In this document: piece by piece, positions 1 through 8,301 of the stretch
Position numbering within the stretch: the stretch's first letter is position 1
How the letters are laid out: each line of letters starts with the position of its first letter
Source of the DNA: Ruegeria marisrubri
GTDB taxonomy: Bacteria; Pseudomonadota; Alphaproteobacteria; Rhodobacterales; Rhodobacteraceae
NCBI RefSeq assembly: GCF_001507595.1
Contig: NZ_LQBQ01000001.1
Span: forward strand, 496,001-560,000
DNA: 64,000 bases
Direction: 5' to 3'
Translations under genes and position numbers: made by a program
The notes under the pieces: model-generated
What the model saw: the letters and a program-made list of their open reading frames with translations, nothing else
Told to the model about the DNA's origin: nothing
Databases searched by the model: none

Positions 1-236
1 ACCGCAGGATGGAGCGGGCATTGATCCGACAGTATGAGAAGGACATGAAAGAGGTTCTGCCCAAGCTGACGCCGCAGACCCGTGACGCGATCATTGCCTT
101 GGCGGAGCTGCCGCTCAAGATCCGGGGCTTTGGTCCGGTCATGAAGGAAAACGAGGCCAAGGCGGCCAAACGGCGCGAAGAACTGCTGGCGGTGATCCGT
201 CAGGGCGGTCCGGAAATGAAGAAGGCGGCGGAATAA
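1..236 (+). CDS. Indolepyruvate ferredoxin oxidoreductase family protein, C-terminal end only
   Basis: Reading frame open from the window edge to a TAA at 234-236, so this is the last ~77 codons of a gene that begins outside. The tail (ITALAELPLKIRGFGPV-like stretch, actually IIALAELPLKIRGFGPV, then a charged helix rich in Glu, Lys and Arg) resembles the end of the large fused indolepyruvate ferredoxin oxidoreductases of Proteobacteria, which oxidatively decarboxylate aryl pyruvates during aromatic amino-acid breakdown. None of the catalytic TPP or Fe-S domains lies in the window, so the assignment rests on tail similarity recalled from the family. An internal ATG at 9 is not a start. Confidence 0.6.
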   Translation, partial: RRMERALIRQYEKDMKEVLPKLTPQTRDAIIALAELPLKIRGFGPVMKENEAKAAKRREELLAVIRQGGPEMKKAAE

Positions 237-314
237 ACCGTCGCACTTCTGTTGCAAGAGCTATGCAAGATTGCTGCCTGCCCTTATTTGGCGGGCAGCA
301 ATTCGGAGCAGCGC

Positions 315-1193
315 ATGGCCTCGCGAAAACATATCGCCCGCGACATCTCTTACGCCCATTCCGCCTCGACCAGGGGCGGGCGGGTCGTGATCCGCCTGAT
401 GGAGAACTCGACCGGGCGGCTGCGCCTGATCAAGCGCGCAGAAGGTTACGAGAAAGAGGTGGCGAACGGCCGTGACTTCTGGTCGGTGATGGTCGAACGT
501 TACGGGCTCACGTTGAGCGTCACAGGCGGGGCCTTGTCGAACATTCCCAAGGACGGCCCGCTGATCCTGATCGCCAACCATCCCTATGGCATTCTGGATG
601 GGTTGATGATGGGGCACATCCTGTCGGAAACCAGGGGCGATTTTCGCATCCTCGCGAACCGCGTATTCCGCAAGGCCGAGGATCTGAACCAGACCATCCT
701 GCCGATCGCATTCGATGAAACGAAGGAGGCGACGAGGCTGAACCTCGAGACGCGCAAGGCCGCATTGAGCTATCTTTCAGAGGGGGGAGCGATCGGGGTT
801 TTCCCCGGCGGCACAGTCAGCACGGCGGTCCGGCCGTTCTCGCATCCGATGGACCCGGGCTGGCGCGGATTTACCGCGCGGATGGTGTCGAAGTCGAACG
901 CCGTTGTGGTGCCGGTTTTCTTCGATGGGCATACTTCGCGTCTGTTCCAGATCGCAAGCCATCTGCACAGCACGCTGCGCATGGGGCTTTTGATCAAGGA
1001 GTTCAAGAAGCGCGTCGATACCCCGGTGGACGTGGTCATCGGCAAACCCATCGGGCGCGACATTCTCGACCCCTTGGCAGGTGACATGCGCAAGATGATG
1101 GATTTTCTGCGCAAAGCCACGTATGAGCTTTCCCCGACGCCGCTGAAGTCTTACGACTACGGCTATGAATTCGAGGAACGGCATCGCGCCTGA
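315..1193 (+). CDS. Lysophospholipid acyltransferase family protein (PlsC-like)
   Basis: Predicted membrane-associated acyltransferase that moves an acyl chain onto a lysolipid. The block NHPYGILDG carries the acyltransferase His and Asp of motif I, here spaced H-x5-D as in hemolysin-type or OlsA-like members rather than the classical H-x4-D. A second block, GVFPGGTVS, matches motif III. The frame is open from 252, but I prefer ATG 315 (292 residues) because GGAG at 305-308 is well placed and the extra N-terminal residues look non-coding. murI follows after 8 bp, so the two are probably co-transcribed. Substrate (lysophosphatidate or lyso-ornithine lipid) cannot be told from sequence. Confidence 0.8.
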   Translation: MASRKHIARDISYAHSASTRGGRVVIRLMENSTGRLRLIKRAEGYEKEVANGRDFWSVMVERYGLTLSVTGGALSNIPKDGPLILIANHPYGILDGLMMGHILSETRGDFRILANRVFRKAEDLNQTILPIAFDETKEATRLNLETRKAALSYLSEGGAIGVFPGGTVSTAVRPFSHPMDPGWRGFTARMVSKSNAVVVPVFFDGHTSRLFQIASHLHSTLRMGLLIKEFKKRVDTPVDVVIGKPIGRDILDPLAGDMRKMMDFLRKATYELSPTPLKSYDYGYEFEERHRA

Positions 1194-1201
1194 AGGGGCA
1201 A

Positions 1202-2011
1202 ATGGCAGTAGGCATCTTTGATTCCGGGTTGGGCGGGCTGACCGTCCTGAATGCCGCGCAGAAACGTCTGCCGGAGGTGGATTTCCTGTATTTCGCCGAC
1301 AGCGCCCACGCGCCCTATGGCGTGCGGGATTCGGAGGATATCTATCAACTCACCCGCAAGGCCGTGCATGACCTGTGGGACCGGGGTTGCAACCTTGTGA
1401 TTCTGGCCTGCAACACCGCCAGCGCTGCGGCGCTGCGCCGGATGCAGGAGGAAGGCGTGCCCCCCGGCAAGCGTGTTCTGGGCGTCTTCGTGCCGCTGAT
1501 CGAGGCCCTGACCGAGCGGCACTGGGGTGACAATTCGCCTCCGCGTGAGGTTGAGGTCAAACATGTGGCGCTCTTCGCGACCCCGGCGACCGTGGCCAGC
1601 CGGGCGTTCCAGCGCGAATTGGCCTTCCGGGCCATCGGCGTCGATGTCGAGGCGCAGAGCTGCGGCGGTGTGGTCGATGCGATCGAGGAGGGCGACCTGA
1701 TCCTGGCCGAGGCGTTGGTGCGGTCCCATGTGGACGCGTTGAAACGCAAGATGCCCCATCCGCAGGCGGCCGTTCTGGGCTGCACCCATTACCCTCTGAT
1801 GGAGACGACTTTCCAGGAGGCGCTGGGGCCCGAGGTCAAGGTTTTCAGCCAGGGGGCGCTGGTTGCCGAAAGCCTGGCGGACTATCTGCAACGGCACCCC
1901 GATATGTTGGGCACGGGAGAAGGTGGATTCCTGACCACCGGTCGTCCGGATTTCGTCAGCGACCGCGCGACGCAGTTTCTCCGACGACCGATCACCTTTC
2001 AGGCTGCCTGA
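1202..2011 (+). CDS. murI: Glutamate racemase
   Basis: Converts L-glutamate to D-glutamate for peptidoglycan in the cytoplasm. Diagnostic blocks are all present: [10 protein letters not shown] at the N-terminus, the first catalytic cysteine in ACNTASA and the second in GCTHYPL. Length of 269 residues is normal for MurI. The ATG at 1202 is preceded by AAGGGG and lies 8 bp after the acyltransferase stop, so the genes probably share a transcript. Nothing unusual was seen. Confidence 0.95.
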   Translation: MAVGIFDSGLGGLTVLNAAQKRLPEVDFLYFADSAHAPYGVRDSEDIYQLTRKAVHDLWDRGCNLVILACNTASAAALRRMQEEGVPPGKRVLGVFVPLIEALTERHWGDNSPPREVEVKHVALFATPATVASRAFQRELAFRAIGVDVEAQSCGGVVDAIEEGDLILAEALVRSHVDALKRKMPHPQAAVLGCTHYPLMETTFQEALGPEVKVFSQGALVAESLADYLQRHPDMLGTGEGGFLTTGRPDFVSDRATQFLRRPITFQAA

Positions 2012-2104
2012 CTTCGGTCAAGGACGGCCCCGTTCCCTTTTCCTATTTCCGGGACCGTCGCATCGACGGTCGTGACATGTGACATCGAAGACGAGAGGTC
2101 TGCC

Positions 2105-3133
2105 ATGACCCACAAAATCGCAATCCTTGGCGCCAGCGGCTATACCGGTGCAGAGCTTGTTCGGCTGATCTCCGAGCATCCGAACATGCAGATCACTGCG
2201 TTGGCCGCCGAACGCAAGGCCGGGCAGAGCATGGCGCAGGTCTTTCCGCATCTGCGGCACCTCGACCTGCCGGTGCTGTGCAAGATTTCCGAAATCGACT
2301 TCGGCCAGATCGACCTGTGCTTTTGCGCACTGCCGCACAAGACGTCGCAAGAGGTTATTCGCGAGCTTCCCAAGACCCTTAAGATTGTTGATCTGTCAGC
2401 GGATTTCCGGCTGCGCGATCCTGCGGAATACGAAAAGTGGTATGGCAATCCGCATGTGGCGCTGGAACAGCAGGCCGAGGCTGTCTATGGCCTGACCGAG
2501 TTCTACCGTGAGGAAATCCGCACTGCGCGGCTGGTGGCCGGCACCGGCTGCAATGCAGCAACCGGGCAATATGTGCTGCGGCCGCTGATCGCGGCCGGGG
2601 TGATTGATCTGGATGACATCATTCTTGACCTCAAATGCGCGGTGTCCGGGGCGGGGCGGTCGCTCAAGGAAAACCTGCTGCATGCCGAGTTGAGCGAAGG
2701 CTACAACGCCTATGCCATCGGTGGCACTCACCGGCATCTGGGCGAGTTCGATCAGGAGTTTTCGAAGATCGCCGGTCGTCCCGTGCAGGTTCAGTTCACC
2801 CCGCACTTGATTCCGGCGAACAGGGGCATTCTGGCTACGACCTATGTGCATGGCGATCCGCAGAGCGTCTACGAGACGTTGTGCCGTGCCTACGAGAACG
2901 AACCGTTCATCAAGATGCTGCCCTTTGGAGAAGCTCCTTCCACCCACCATGTGCGGGGTTCGAACTTCTGCCATATCGGCGTCACCGCCGACCGGATCGA
3001 GCGGCGCGCCATCGTCATCGGCGCGCTGGACAACCTGACGAAAGGTAGCAGTGGGCAGGCCTTGCAGAACGCCAACCTGATGCTAGGTGAGAATGAGACC
3101 ACGGGCCTGATGATGGCCCCGCTTTTCCCGTGA
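2105..3133 (+). CDS. argC: N-acetyl-gamma-glutamyl-phosphate reductase
   Basis: Third step of arginine synthesis: NADPH-dependent reduction of N-acetylglutamyl phosphate to the semialdehyde. The dinucleotide-binding motif GASGYTGAE is at residues 8-16 and the nucleophilic cysteine sits in GTGCNAATG. The start is set at ATG 2105 (342 residues, the usual type-1 ArgC length) with GAGAGG just upstream. An in-frame extension to 2072 would add 11 atypical residues. ccmE begins 8 bp after the stop, linking an arginine gene to cytochrome c maturation on one transcript. Confidence 0.95.
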   Translation: MTHKIAILGASGYTGAELVRLISEHPNMQITALAAERKAGQSMAQVFPHLRHLDLPVLCKISEIDFGQIDLCFCALPHKTSQEVIRELPKTLKIVDLSADFRLRDPAEYEKWYGNPHVALEQQAEAVYGLTEFYREEIRTARLVAGTGCNAATGQYVLRPLIAAGVIDLDDIILDLKCAVSGAGRSLKENLLHAELSEGYNAYAIGGTHRHLGEFDQEFSKIAGRPVQVQFTPHLIPANRGILATTYVHGDPQSVYETLCRAYENEPFIKMLPFGEAPSTHHVRGSNFCHIGVTADRIERRAIVIGALDNLTKGSSGQALQNANLMLGENETTGLMMAPLFP

Positions 3134-3140
3134 GGACGAG

Positions 3141-3587
3141 ATGAAATCGCTGAAGAAACAACGCCGTATTCAAGTCATCCTCTTGGCTGTCGTGGCCTTG
3201 GTGCTGGCCACGGGGCTGATCGGCTATGCAATGCGGGACGGCATCAATTTTTTCCGCGCGCCCAGCCAGGTCATCGCAGAACCGCCTGAACCGACGGAGG
3301 TTTTCCGTATGGGCGGCTTGGTCGAGGAAGGAACCCTGGTGCGTGACCAGGGCGAGACGGTGCGGTTCTCGGTCACTGATGGTGGTGCGAGCGTTCCGGT
3401 GGTCTACACCGGCGTTCTGCCCGATCTCTTTGCCGAAAACCAGGGGATGATCGGCACCGGGCGTTACGTTGACGGTGTCTTTGAAGCCACTGAAATTCTT
3501 GCGAAACACGACGAAACCTACATGCCTAAAGAGGTGATGGACGCGCTCAAGGAGCAAGGAGTCTATCAGGAGCCCGGCGAAAGCTGA
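3141..3587 (+). CDS. ccmE: Cytochrome c maturation heme chaperone CcmE
   Basis: Periplasmic heme chaperone anchored in the inner membrane; it binds heme covalently and hands it to CcmF. One N-terminal transmembrane helix (about residues 10-30), then the OB-fold domain. The heme-binding histidine and downstream tyrosine are seen in AKHDETYMP. 148 residues is typical. The gene overlaps no neighbour but is only 8 bp from argC. ccmF and ccmH resume 1.4 kb downstream, separated by the endolysin/holin pair. Confidence 0.94.
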   Translation: MKSLKKQRRIQVILLAVVALVLATGLIGYAMRDGINFFRAPSQVIAEPPEPTEVFRMGGLVEEGTLVRDQGETVRFSVTDGGASVPVVYTGVLPDLFAENQGMIGTGRYVDGVFEATEILAKHDETYMPKEVMDALKEQGVYQEPGES

Positions 3588-3637
3588 ACGCGGCTGCGCC
3601 GCGTGCCTCCGGCGGGAGTATTTTGGAATAGATGAAG
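3588..3637 (+). repeat. Post-stop hairpin-plus-tail element, copy A (after ccmE)
   Basis: Starts at the base after the ccmE stop. A perfect 7-bp stem (ACGCGGC 3588-3594, loop TGC, GCCGCGT 3598-3604) is followed by the shared tail: GCCTCCGGCGGGAGTATTT (3605-3623), then a purine-rich part ending GATGAAG at 3637. CTCC/GGAG inside the tail can form a second small stem. Four more copies with unrelated stems occur in the window, all in the orientation of the upstream gene. It may act as a terminator or a 3'-end stability element. Confidence 0.75.
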
Positions 3638-3736
3638 GATGGGCGTTGCGCGGTCTGACCGGGTAGCGCCCTTTTCGGTTTTTGGGCGTTAAGTTTTCTG
3701 CCTGAGGCTTCCGGCAAAGGCGTGGAGGTTCGGAAG

Positions 3737-4348
3737 ATGCTGACTGCTAGGCAGATTGCGGAAGAGATCGTCAGTCGGGAGGGTGGTTTCGTGAATGACC
3801 CGGACGATCCCGGCGGGGCGACCAAACATGGCGTGACACTTGGGACGCTGCGCCGGTTGGGGCTGGACCTGACAGAGGACGGAGAAATTGGACTGGAGGA
3901 CGTCCACGCGGTGACCTGTGCACAGGCGGTGGAAATCTTTCTGACCCATTATTACCGGAGGCCACGAATTCACGAAGTTCGAGAGGAATTGAGGGCGTCC
4001 TTGTTCGACATGTACGTGAATGCCGGCTCTCACGCGGTTCGCATCCTGCAGCGGTTGCTTCGCGAGATGGGCCAATCGGTTGCGGTTGATGGAGTGATCG
4101 GGCCCAGGACTTTGCGCGCGGTAAATGAGGTTGCAGAGCCGGACCCCGTCCTGTTGCGCGATGCTTATGGGGTGGCGCGAAGAAACTATTATTTTCGGCT
4201 TGCGGACACGCGGCCTGGCTTGCGGAAATTTGTCCGCAGTCGAAGGGGGGGGAAGGGGGGGTGGATCAGGCGTGCCGAAGAATTCATGTCGCCGCGCTAT
4301 CGTTTGAGCGAAACCGAGTTTCAGAAAAGGATTGCGGGATGGGGCTGA
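3737..4348 (+). CDS. GH108-type peptidoglycan hydrolase, probable GTA endolysin
   Basis: Predicted N-acetylmuramidase (DUF847/GH108). The N-terminal EGGFVNDPDDPGGATKHGVT block contains the family's catalytic Glu (about residue 18 from ATG 3737). ATG 3737 is chosen because GGAGG at 3724-3728 is 8 nt upstream; a GTG at 3722 is in frame. The last codons overlap the start of the holin gene by 10 bp. No signal peptide is seen, as expected for a holin-dependent lysin. In Rhodobacter capsulatus an endolysin/holin pair at a locus separate from the GTA head-tail genes releases gene transfer agents, and this pair matches that arrangement. Runs of 8 and 7 G occur at 4245-4252 and 4255-4261. Confidence 0.85.
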   Translation: MLTARQIAEEIVSREGGFVNDPDDPGGATKHGVTLGTLRRLGLDLTEDGEIGLEDVHAVTCAQAVEIFLTHYYRRPRIHEVREELRASLFDMYVNAGSHAVRILQRLLREMGQSVAVDGVIGPRTLRAVNEVAEPDPVLLRDAYGVARRNYYFRLADTRPGLRKFVRSRRGGKGGWIRRAEEFMSPRYRLSETEFQKRIAGWG

Positions 4349-4917
4349 TTTCCACTGTTCTGACGCTTTTGTTTGGCGGCGAGCGCAATGTGCTGCGCGA
4401 AACGGCCGAGGTATTCCGGGAGAATGCAGAGTCGGGGGCGGATCGGGCTGCGGTGGTGAAGGGGCAGGCGATGGCGCAATTCGCCGCCGAATTCGCGACG
4501 CCAGAAAAGGGCCGTTTTGACCGCTTCATGGACGGGGTGAACAGGTTGCCACGTCCCGCCCTGGCCCTGGGAACTTTAGGACTGTTCGTTGCGGCCATGG
4601 TGAATCCACTTTGGTTCGCAGAGCATATGCAGGGGCTGGCGCTGGTTCCTGAACCGTTGTGGTGGCTGTTGGGGGTGGTCGTGTCCTTTTACTTTGGCGC
4701 GCGCCATCAGGCCAAGGCGCAGGAGCTGCAGCGCGAGGTCGCGGGGGCCATGTTCAAAGCTCCGCAGGTGGTGGCAAACATCGCAGCGTTGCGGGCCATG
4801 CGGGCAGGCGATGTCGGCGCAGCCAACCCGGGGACGGACTCGGTGGTCGCTCAGTCATCGGTTGAACCCGATGCGAATCCGGCGCTCGACGACTGGCGCA
4901 GGCTTCGGCAGATATGA
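4339..4917 (+). CDS. Three-TM holin, gene-transfer-agent release type
   Basis: 192-residue protein with hydrophobic segments at about residues 3-15, 75-95 and 108-128 and a charged, amphipathic N-terminal third, as in the GTA_holin_3TM family. It would permeabilise the inner membrane so that the overlapping endolysin gene product reaches the wall. ATG 4339 lies inside the end of the endolysin gene (ATGGGGCTGA), implying translational coupling. No capsid, portal or tail genes are nearby, so this is the detached lysis locus and not a prophage remnant. Control by CtrA is known in R. capsulatus; only an isolated TTAA half-site (near 3690) is visible here. Confidence 0.85.
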   Translation: MGLISTVLTLLFGGERNVLRETAEVFRENAESGADRAAVVKGQAMAQFAAEFATPEKGRFDRFMDGVNRLPRPALALGTLGLFVAAMVNPLWFAEHMQGLALVPEPLWWLLGVVVSFYFGARHQAKAQELQREVAGAMFKAPQVVANIAALRAMRAGDVGAANPGTDSVVAQSSVEPDANPALDDWRRLRQI

Positions 4918-4992
4918 AGCGCGACACTATGTGCGCTGTCGGGGGGCTAAAGTGATTGGCACTCGTCGGAGCGAGAGACTATATGTCGGCCC

Positions 4993-6957
4993 ATGATTAC
5001 CGAACTTGGTCACTTCGCCCTCATCCTCGCCTTCCTCGTCGCGATCGTTCAAACCGTCGTGCCATTGGTGGGTGCCCAGAAACGCTGGTCCGGCTGGATG
5101 GCCATGGCCGAGCCCGCAGCCACCGCGCAGTTCCTGCTGACGGCCTTTGCATTCGGAGCATTGGTCTGGGCCTTCGTCGTTTCGGACTTTTCGTTGCGCG
5201 TGGTCGTATCTAACAGTCATTCGGCCAAGCCGATGCTCTACAAGATCAGCGGAACCTGGGGGAACCACGAAGGCTCGATGCTGCTGTGGGTGCTGATCGT
5301 GACCTTGTTTGGCGCCATGGCCGCCTGGTTCGGTGGGGGGCTGCCGCCGACGCTCAAGGCGCGGGTCCTGTCGGTGCAGGCGGCGATCGCTGTCGCCTTC
5401 TTTGCCTTCATTCTGTTCACCTCCAACCCGTTCGAGCGACTTGCGGTGCCGCCATTCGATGGTCGGGACCTGAACCCGCTGCTGCAGGATCCGGGCCTCG
5501 CCTTCCACCCGCCGTTTCTGTATCTCGGCTATGTGGGCCTGAGCATGGCGTTCAGCTTCGCCGTCGCGGCGCTGATCGAGGGGCGTGTGGACGCTGCCTG
5601 GGCGCGTTGGGTGCGGCCGTGGACGTTGGCGGCCTGGGTGTTCCTGACCATCGGGATCGCGTTGGGATCATGGTGGGCGTATTACGAGCTTGGCTGGGGC
5701 GGTTTCTGGTTCTGGGATCCGGTCGAGAATGCCTCGTTCATGCCCTGGCTGCTGGCGGCGGCGCTGCTGCATTCGGCCATCGTGGTGGAAAAGCGCGAGG
5801 CGCTGAAAAGCTGGACCATCCTGCTGGCGATCATTGCCTTCGGCTTCTCGCTGATTGGCACCTTCATCGTGCGCTCGGGCATCTTGACCTCGGTACATGC
5901 CTTCGCCAACGACCCGGAACGCGGCGTGTTCATCCTGGCGATTCTCGCGTTCTTCATCGGGGGCGCGCTGACCCTTTTTGCCGCGCGGGCGCAGGCGATG
6001 GAGGCCAAGGGCGTCTTTGGCATGGTCAGCCGGGAAAGCGCGCTGGTGGTGAACAACATACTTCTGGCCGTGAGCTGCTTCGTCGTGTTCTTCGGCACGC
6101 TGTGGCCGATCGTGGCCGAGATGGGGTTTGGCCGGAAGCTGTCGGTCGGCGCGCCGTTTTTCAACGCGGCCTTCACGCCCTTCATGGTGGCCTTGGGCCT
6201 GATCCTGCCGCTGGGGTCGATGTTGCCCTGGAAACGCGGCAAGCTGGGTAAGGTCGCGTGGTCGCTGCGCTATGCTTTCGGGCTGGCCTTGGCGCTGGCC
6301 ATCATCGTCTGGGTCATGCAGACCGGACGCAGCGCGTTGGCACCTGTGGGCCTGTTCCTGGGGGCCTGGATCACTTTCGGTGCGGCGGTCGACCTGTGGA
6401 GTCGAACCGGGCGAAAGGGAAGCCTGTCACGATTGATGCGGCTGCCTCGCGCCGACTGGGGCAAGGCGGTGGCACATTCCGGTCTGGGGATCACCATGTT
6501 CGCCATTGCCGGGCTGATGGCTTGGGAGGTCGAGGACATCCGCGTGGCGCGAATCGGCGAGCCCTTTGAGGTCGGCGGGTTTACCCTGACGCTCGAGGAC
6601 GTGCGGCGCGTAGAGGGCCCGAACTACCTTTCGACGATGGGTACGGTGACGCTGGAGCGGAACGGCCGTTTCATCACGACGCTGCACCCCGAAAAGAGGG
6701 ATTACCCAGTGGCGCGGATGCCAACGACAGAGGCGGCGATCGACTATCGCTTTACCCGTGACGTCTATGTTGTGATCGGGGACCAGCAGGCCGACGGCAA
6801 CTGGACCATGCGGACCTACATCAAGCCCTTTGCAAACTGGATCTGGGGTGGATCCATTTTGATGGCGCTTGGCGGTGTGCTGAGCCTGTCCGACCGCCGC
6901 TTCCGCGTTGCGGCCGGCGCCCGCAAGACCCCCAGCACAGGAGTGCCGGCGGAATGA
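4993..6957 (+). CDS. ccmF: Heme lyase CcmF/NrfE family
   Basis: Multi-pass inner-membrane subunit of the CcmFH heme lyase that attaches heme to apocytochromes c in the periplasm. The tryptophan-rich WWD domain is clear (GGFWFWDPVENASFMPWL), preceded by the WGNHEGSM loop. About 14 membrane segments and a large C-terminal periplasmic domain fit the normal length; this one has 654 residues. Its TGA overlaps the ATG of ccmH (ATGA at 6954), so translation is coupled. Confidence 0.95.
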   Translation: MITELGHFALILAFLVAIVQTVVPLVGAQKRWSGWMAMAEPAATAQFLLTAFAFGALVWAFVVSDFSLRVVVSNSHSAKPMLYKISGTWGNHEGSMLLWVLIVTLFGAMAAWFGGGLPPTLKARVLSVQAAIAVAFFAFILFTSNPFERLAVPPFDGRDLNPLLQDPGLAFHPPFLYLGYVGLSMAFSFAVAALIEGRVDAAWARWVRPWTLAAWVFLTIGIALGSWWAYYELGWGGFWFWDPVENASFMPWLLAAALLHSAIVVEKREALKSWTILLAIIAFGFSLIGTFIVRSGILTSVHAFANDPERGVFILAILAFFIGGALTLFAARAQAMEAKGVFGMVSRESALVVNNILLAVSCFVVFFGTLWPIVAEMGFGRKLSVGAPFFNAAFTPFMVALGLILPLGSMLPWKRGKLGKVAWSLRYAFGLALALAIIVWVMQTGRSALAPVGLFLGAWITFGAAVDLWSRTGRKGSLSRLMRLPRADWGKAVAHSGLGITMFAIAGLMAWEVEDIRVARIGEPFEVGGFTLTLEDVRRVEGPNYLSTMGTVTLERNGRFITTLHPEKRDYPVARMPTTEAAIDYRFTRDVYVVIGDQQADGNWTMRTYIKPFANWIWGGSILMALGGVLSLSDRRFRVAAGARKTPSTGVPAE

Positions 6958-7409
6958 AACGCCTTGTTTTGATCTTCATGTTGATGGCCGGGCCGCTGTT
7001 CGCGGTTCAGCCTGACGAGGTTCTGGACGATCCGGTTCTGGAGGAGCGCGCGCGGGAGCTCAGCAAGGGGTTGCGCTGTCTGGTGTGCCGGAATGAAAGC
7101 ATCGACGACAGCAACGCCGAACTGGCCCGCGACCTGCGGTTGCTGGTGCGCGAACGGCTGGTGGCAGGAGACAGCGACGAAGAGGCGATTGCCTATATCG
7201 TTGACCGCTATGGCGAATATGTCCTGCTGAAGCCGACGACCTCGGGCGCCAATTGGGTGCTCTGGCTGGCCGGGCCGGCGATGATGCTGGTGGCTGCGTT
7301 CATGGGGTGGAGATTCGTGCGCAACCGTTCCACGGCCCGAGCAGCCCCGGTCGAGGCCAAGCTCACGGAAAGCGAAAAGGAACGCCTGCGCCAGATTCTC
7401 GAAGAGTGA
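6954..7409 (+). CDS. ccmH: Cytochrome c maturation thioreductant CcmH
   Basis: Periplasmic, membrane-anchored thiol-disulfide protein that keeps the CXXCH heme motif of apocytochromes reduced. Seen: N-terminal signal (residues 1-18), the redox motif RCLVCRNESIDDSNAELA, and one C-terminal transmembrane helix (about residues 102-120). 151 residues matches the short CcmH/CcmL form, which lacks the TPR extension of CcmI. It overlaps ccmF by 4 bp. ccmABCDG and ccmI are not in the window. Confidence 0.94.
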   Translation: MKRLVLIFMLMAGPLFAVQPDEVLDDPVLEERARELSKGLRCLVCRNESIDDSNAELARDLRLLVRERLVAGDSDEEAIAYIVDRYGEYVLLKPTTSGANWVLWLAGPAMMLVAAFMGWRFVRNRSTARAAPVEAKLTESEKERLRQILEE

Positions 7410-7483
7410 CGCGCGGTTTTGCTTTTCCCCAAGGGGCGCTTGCGTCAGTTTGCTGACAAACGGAACGCAGGCGAGGACCCCCG

Positions 7484-8260
7484 ATGCAATATGAAACCAT
7501 CACGTTCGAAATCAGTGACGATCTGGCCGTTCTGACGTTGAACCGGCCGGACAAGATGAATGCGCTGACCACACGGATGCGGGCGGAAATCACGCATGCG
7601 ATGAAAGAGGGGGCAAAAAACGCGCGCGCCATCGTTCTGACCGGAGCGGGGGGTGCTTTCTGCACCGGGCAGGACCTGGGCGACGCCTCCAGCGCGGGAG
7701 AGATCGACCTCGAACGGTCTCTGCGGGACGAATATGAGCCGATGCTCGAAGCGGTCTATGACTGCCCGGTTCCGACGATCGCCGCAGTAAACGGCCCGGC
7801 GGCCGGGGCCGGCGCAAACCTGGCGCTTTGCGCGGACGTGGTGATTGCCACCGAAAGCGCCTATTTCCTGCAGGCCTTTGCGCGGATCGGTCTGATGCCG
7901 GACGCCGGCGGCACATGGTTCATGCCCCGGCAGATGGGGCTGGCCAAGGCGATGGGCGCGGCACTTTTCGCCGACAAGATCAGCGCACGACAGGCCGATG
8001 ATTGGGGCCTGATCTGGGAGGCCGTGGCCGACGACGAGTTCGAGGCCCACTGGCGCAAGCGCGCGATGTATCTTGCCAAAGGCCCGACGGCGGGCTTCGC
8101 CGCGATCAAGAAGGCAATCCGGGGGTCCTTCGACCGGACCCTGCCCGAGCAGTTGGAGACCGAAGCGCATTTGCAGGGCGAATGCGGTCGGACGCGTGAC
8201 TTCACCGAGGGCGTGGTTGCGTTCCTCGAAAAACGCCCGGCGAAGTTCGAAGGGCGCTAA
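7484..8260 (+). CDS. Enoyl-CoA hydratase/isomerase, PaaG-like
   Basis: Crotonase-fold enzyme of 258 residues. The stretches GAFCTGQDLGD and GLMPDAGGTWFMPRQMG and the tail ECGRTRDFTEGVVAFLEKR resemble PaaG, which isomerises ring-1,2-epoxyphenylacetyl-CoA to the oxepin in phenylacetate degradation. The Asp of MPDAGGTW aligns with the catalytic acid of that group. No other paa gene is in the window, so a general enoyl-CoA hydratase role remains possible. It lies 74 bp after ccmH, with GGCGAGGACC just before the ATG. Confidence 0.82.
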   Translation: MQYETITFEISDDLAVLTLNRPDKMNALTTRMRAEITHAMKEGAKNARAIVLTGAGGAFCTGQDLGDASSAGEIDLERSLRDEYEPMLEAVYDCPVPTIAAVNGPAAGAGANLALCADVVIATESAYFLQAFARIGLMPDAGGTWFMPRQMGLAKAMGAALFADKISARQADDWGLIWEAVADDEFEAHWRKRAMYLAKGPTAGFAAIKKAIRGSFDRTLPEQLETEAHLQGECGRTRDFTEGVVAFLEKRPAKFEGR

Positions 8261-8301
8261 AGCATTGACAAATTGGGGTGAAGGCGCGTCATGTAAAGGA
8301 C

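Noticed and set aside
3722..4917. Prophage remnant
   Set aside because: Only a lysis pair is present, with no integrase, capsid or tail gene and no change in composition; the GTA release locus is a better explanation.
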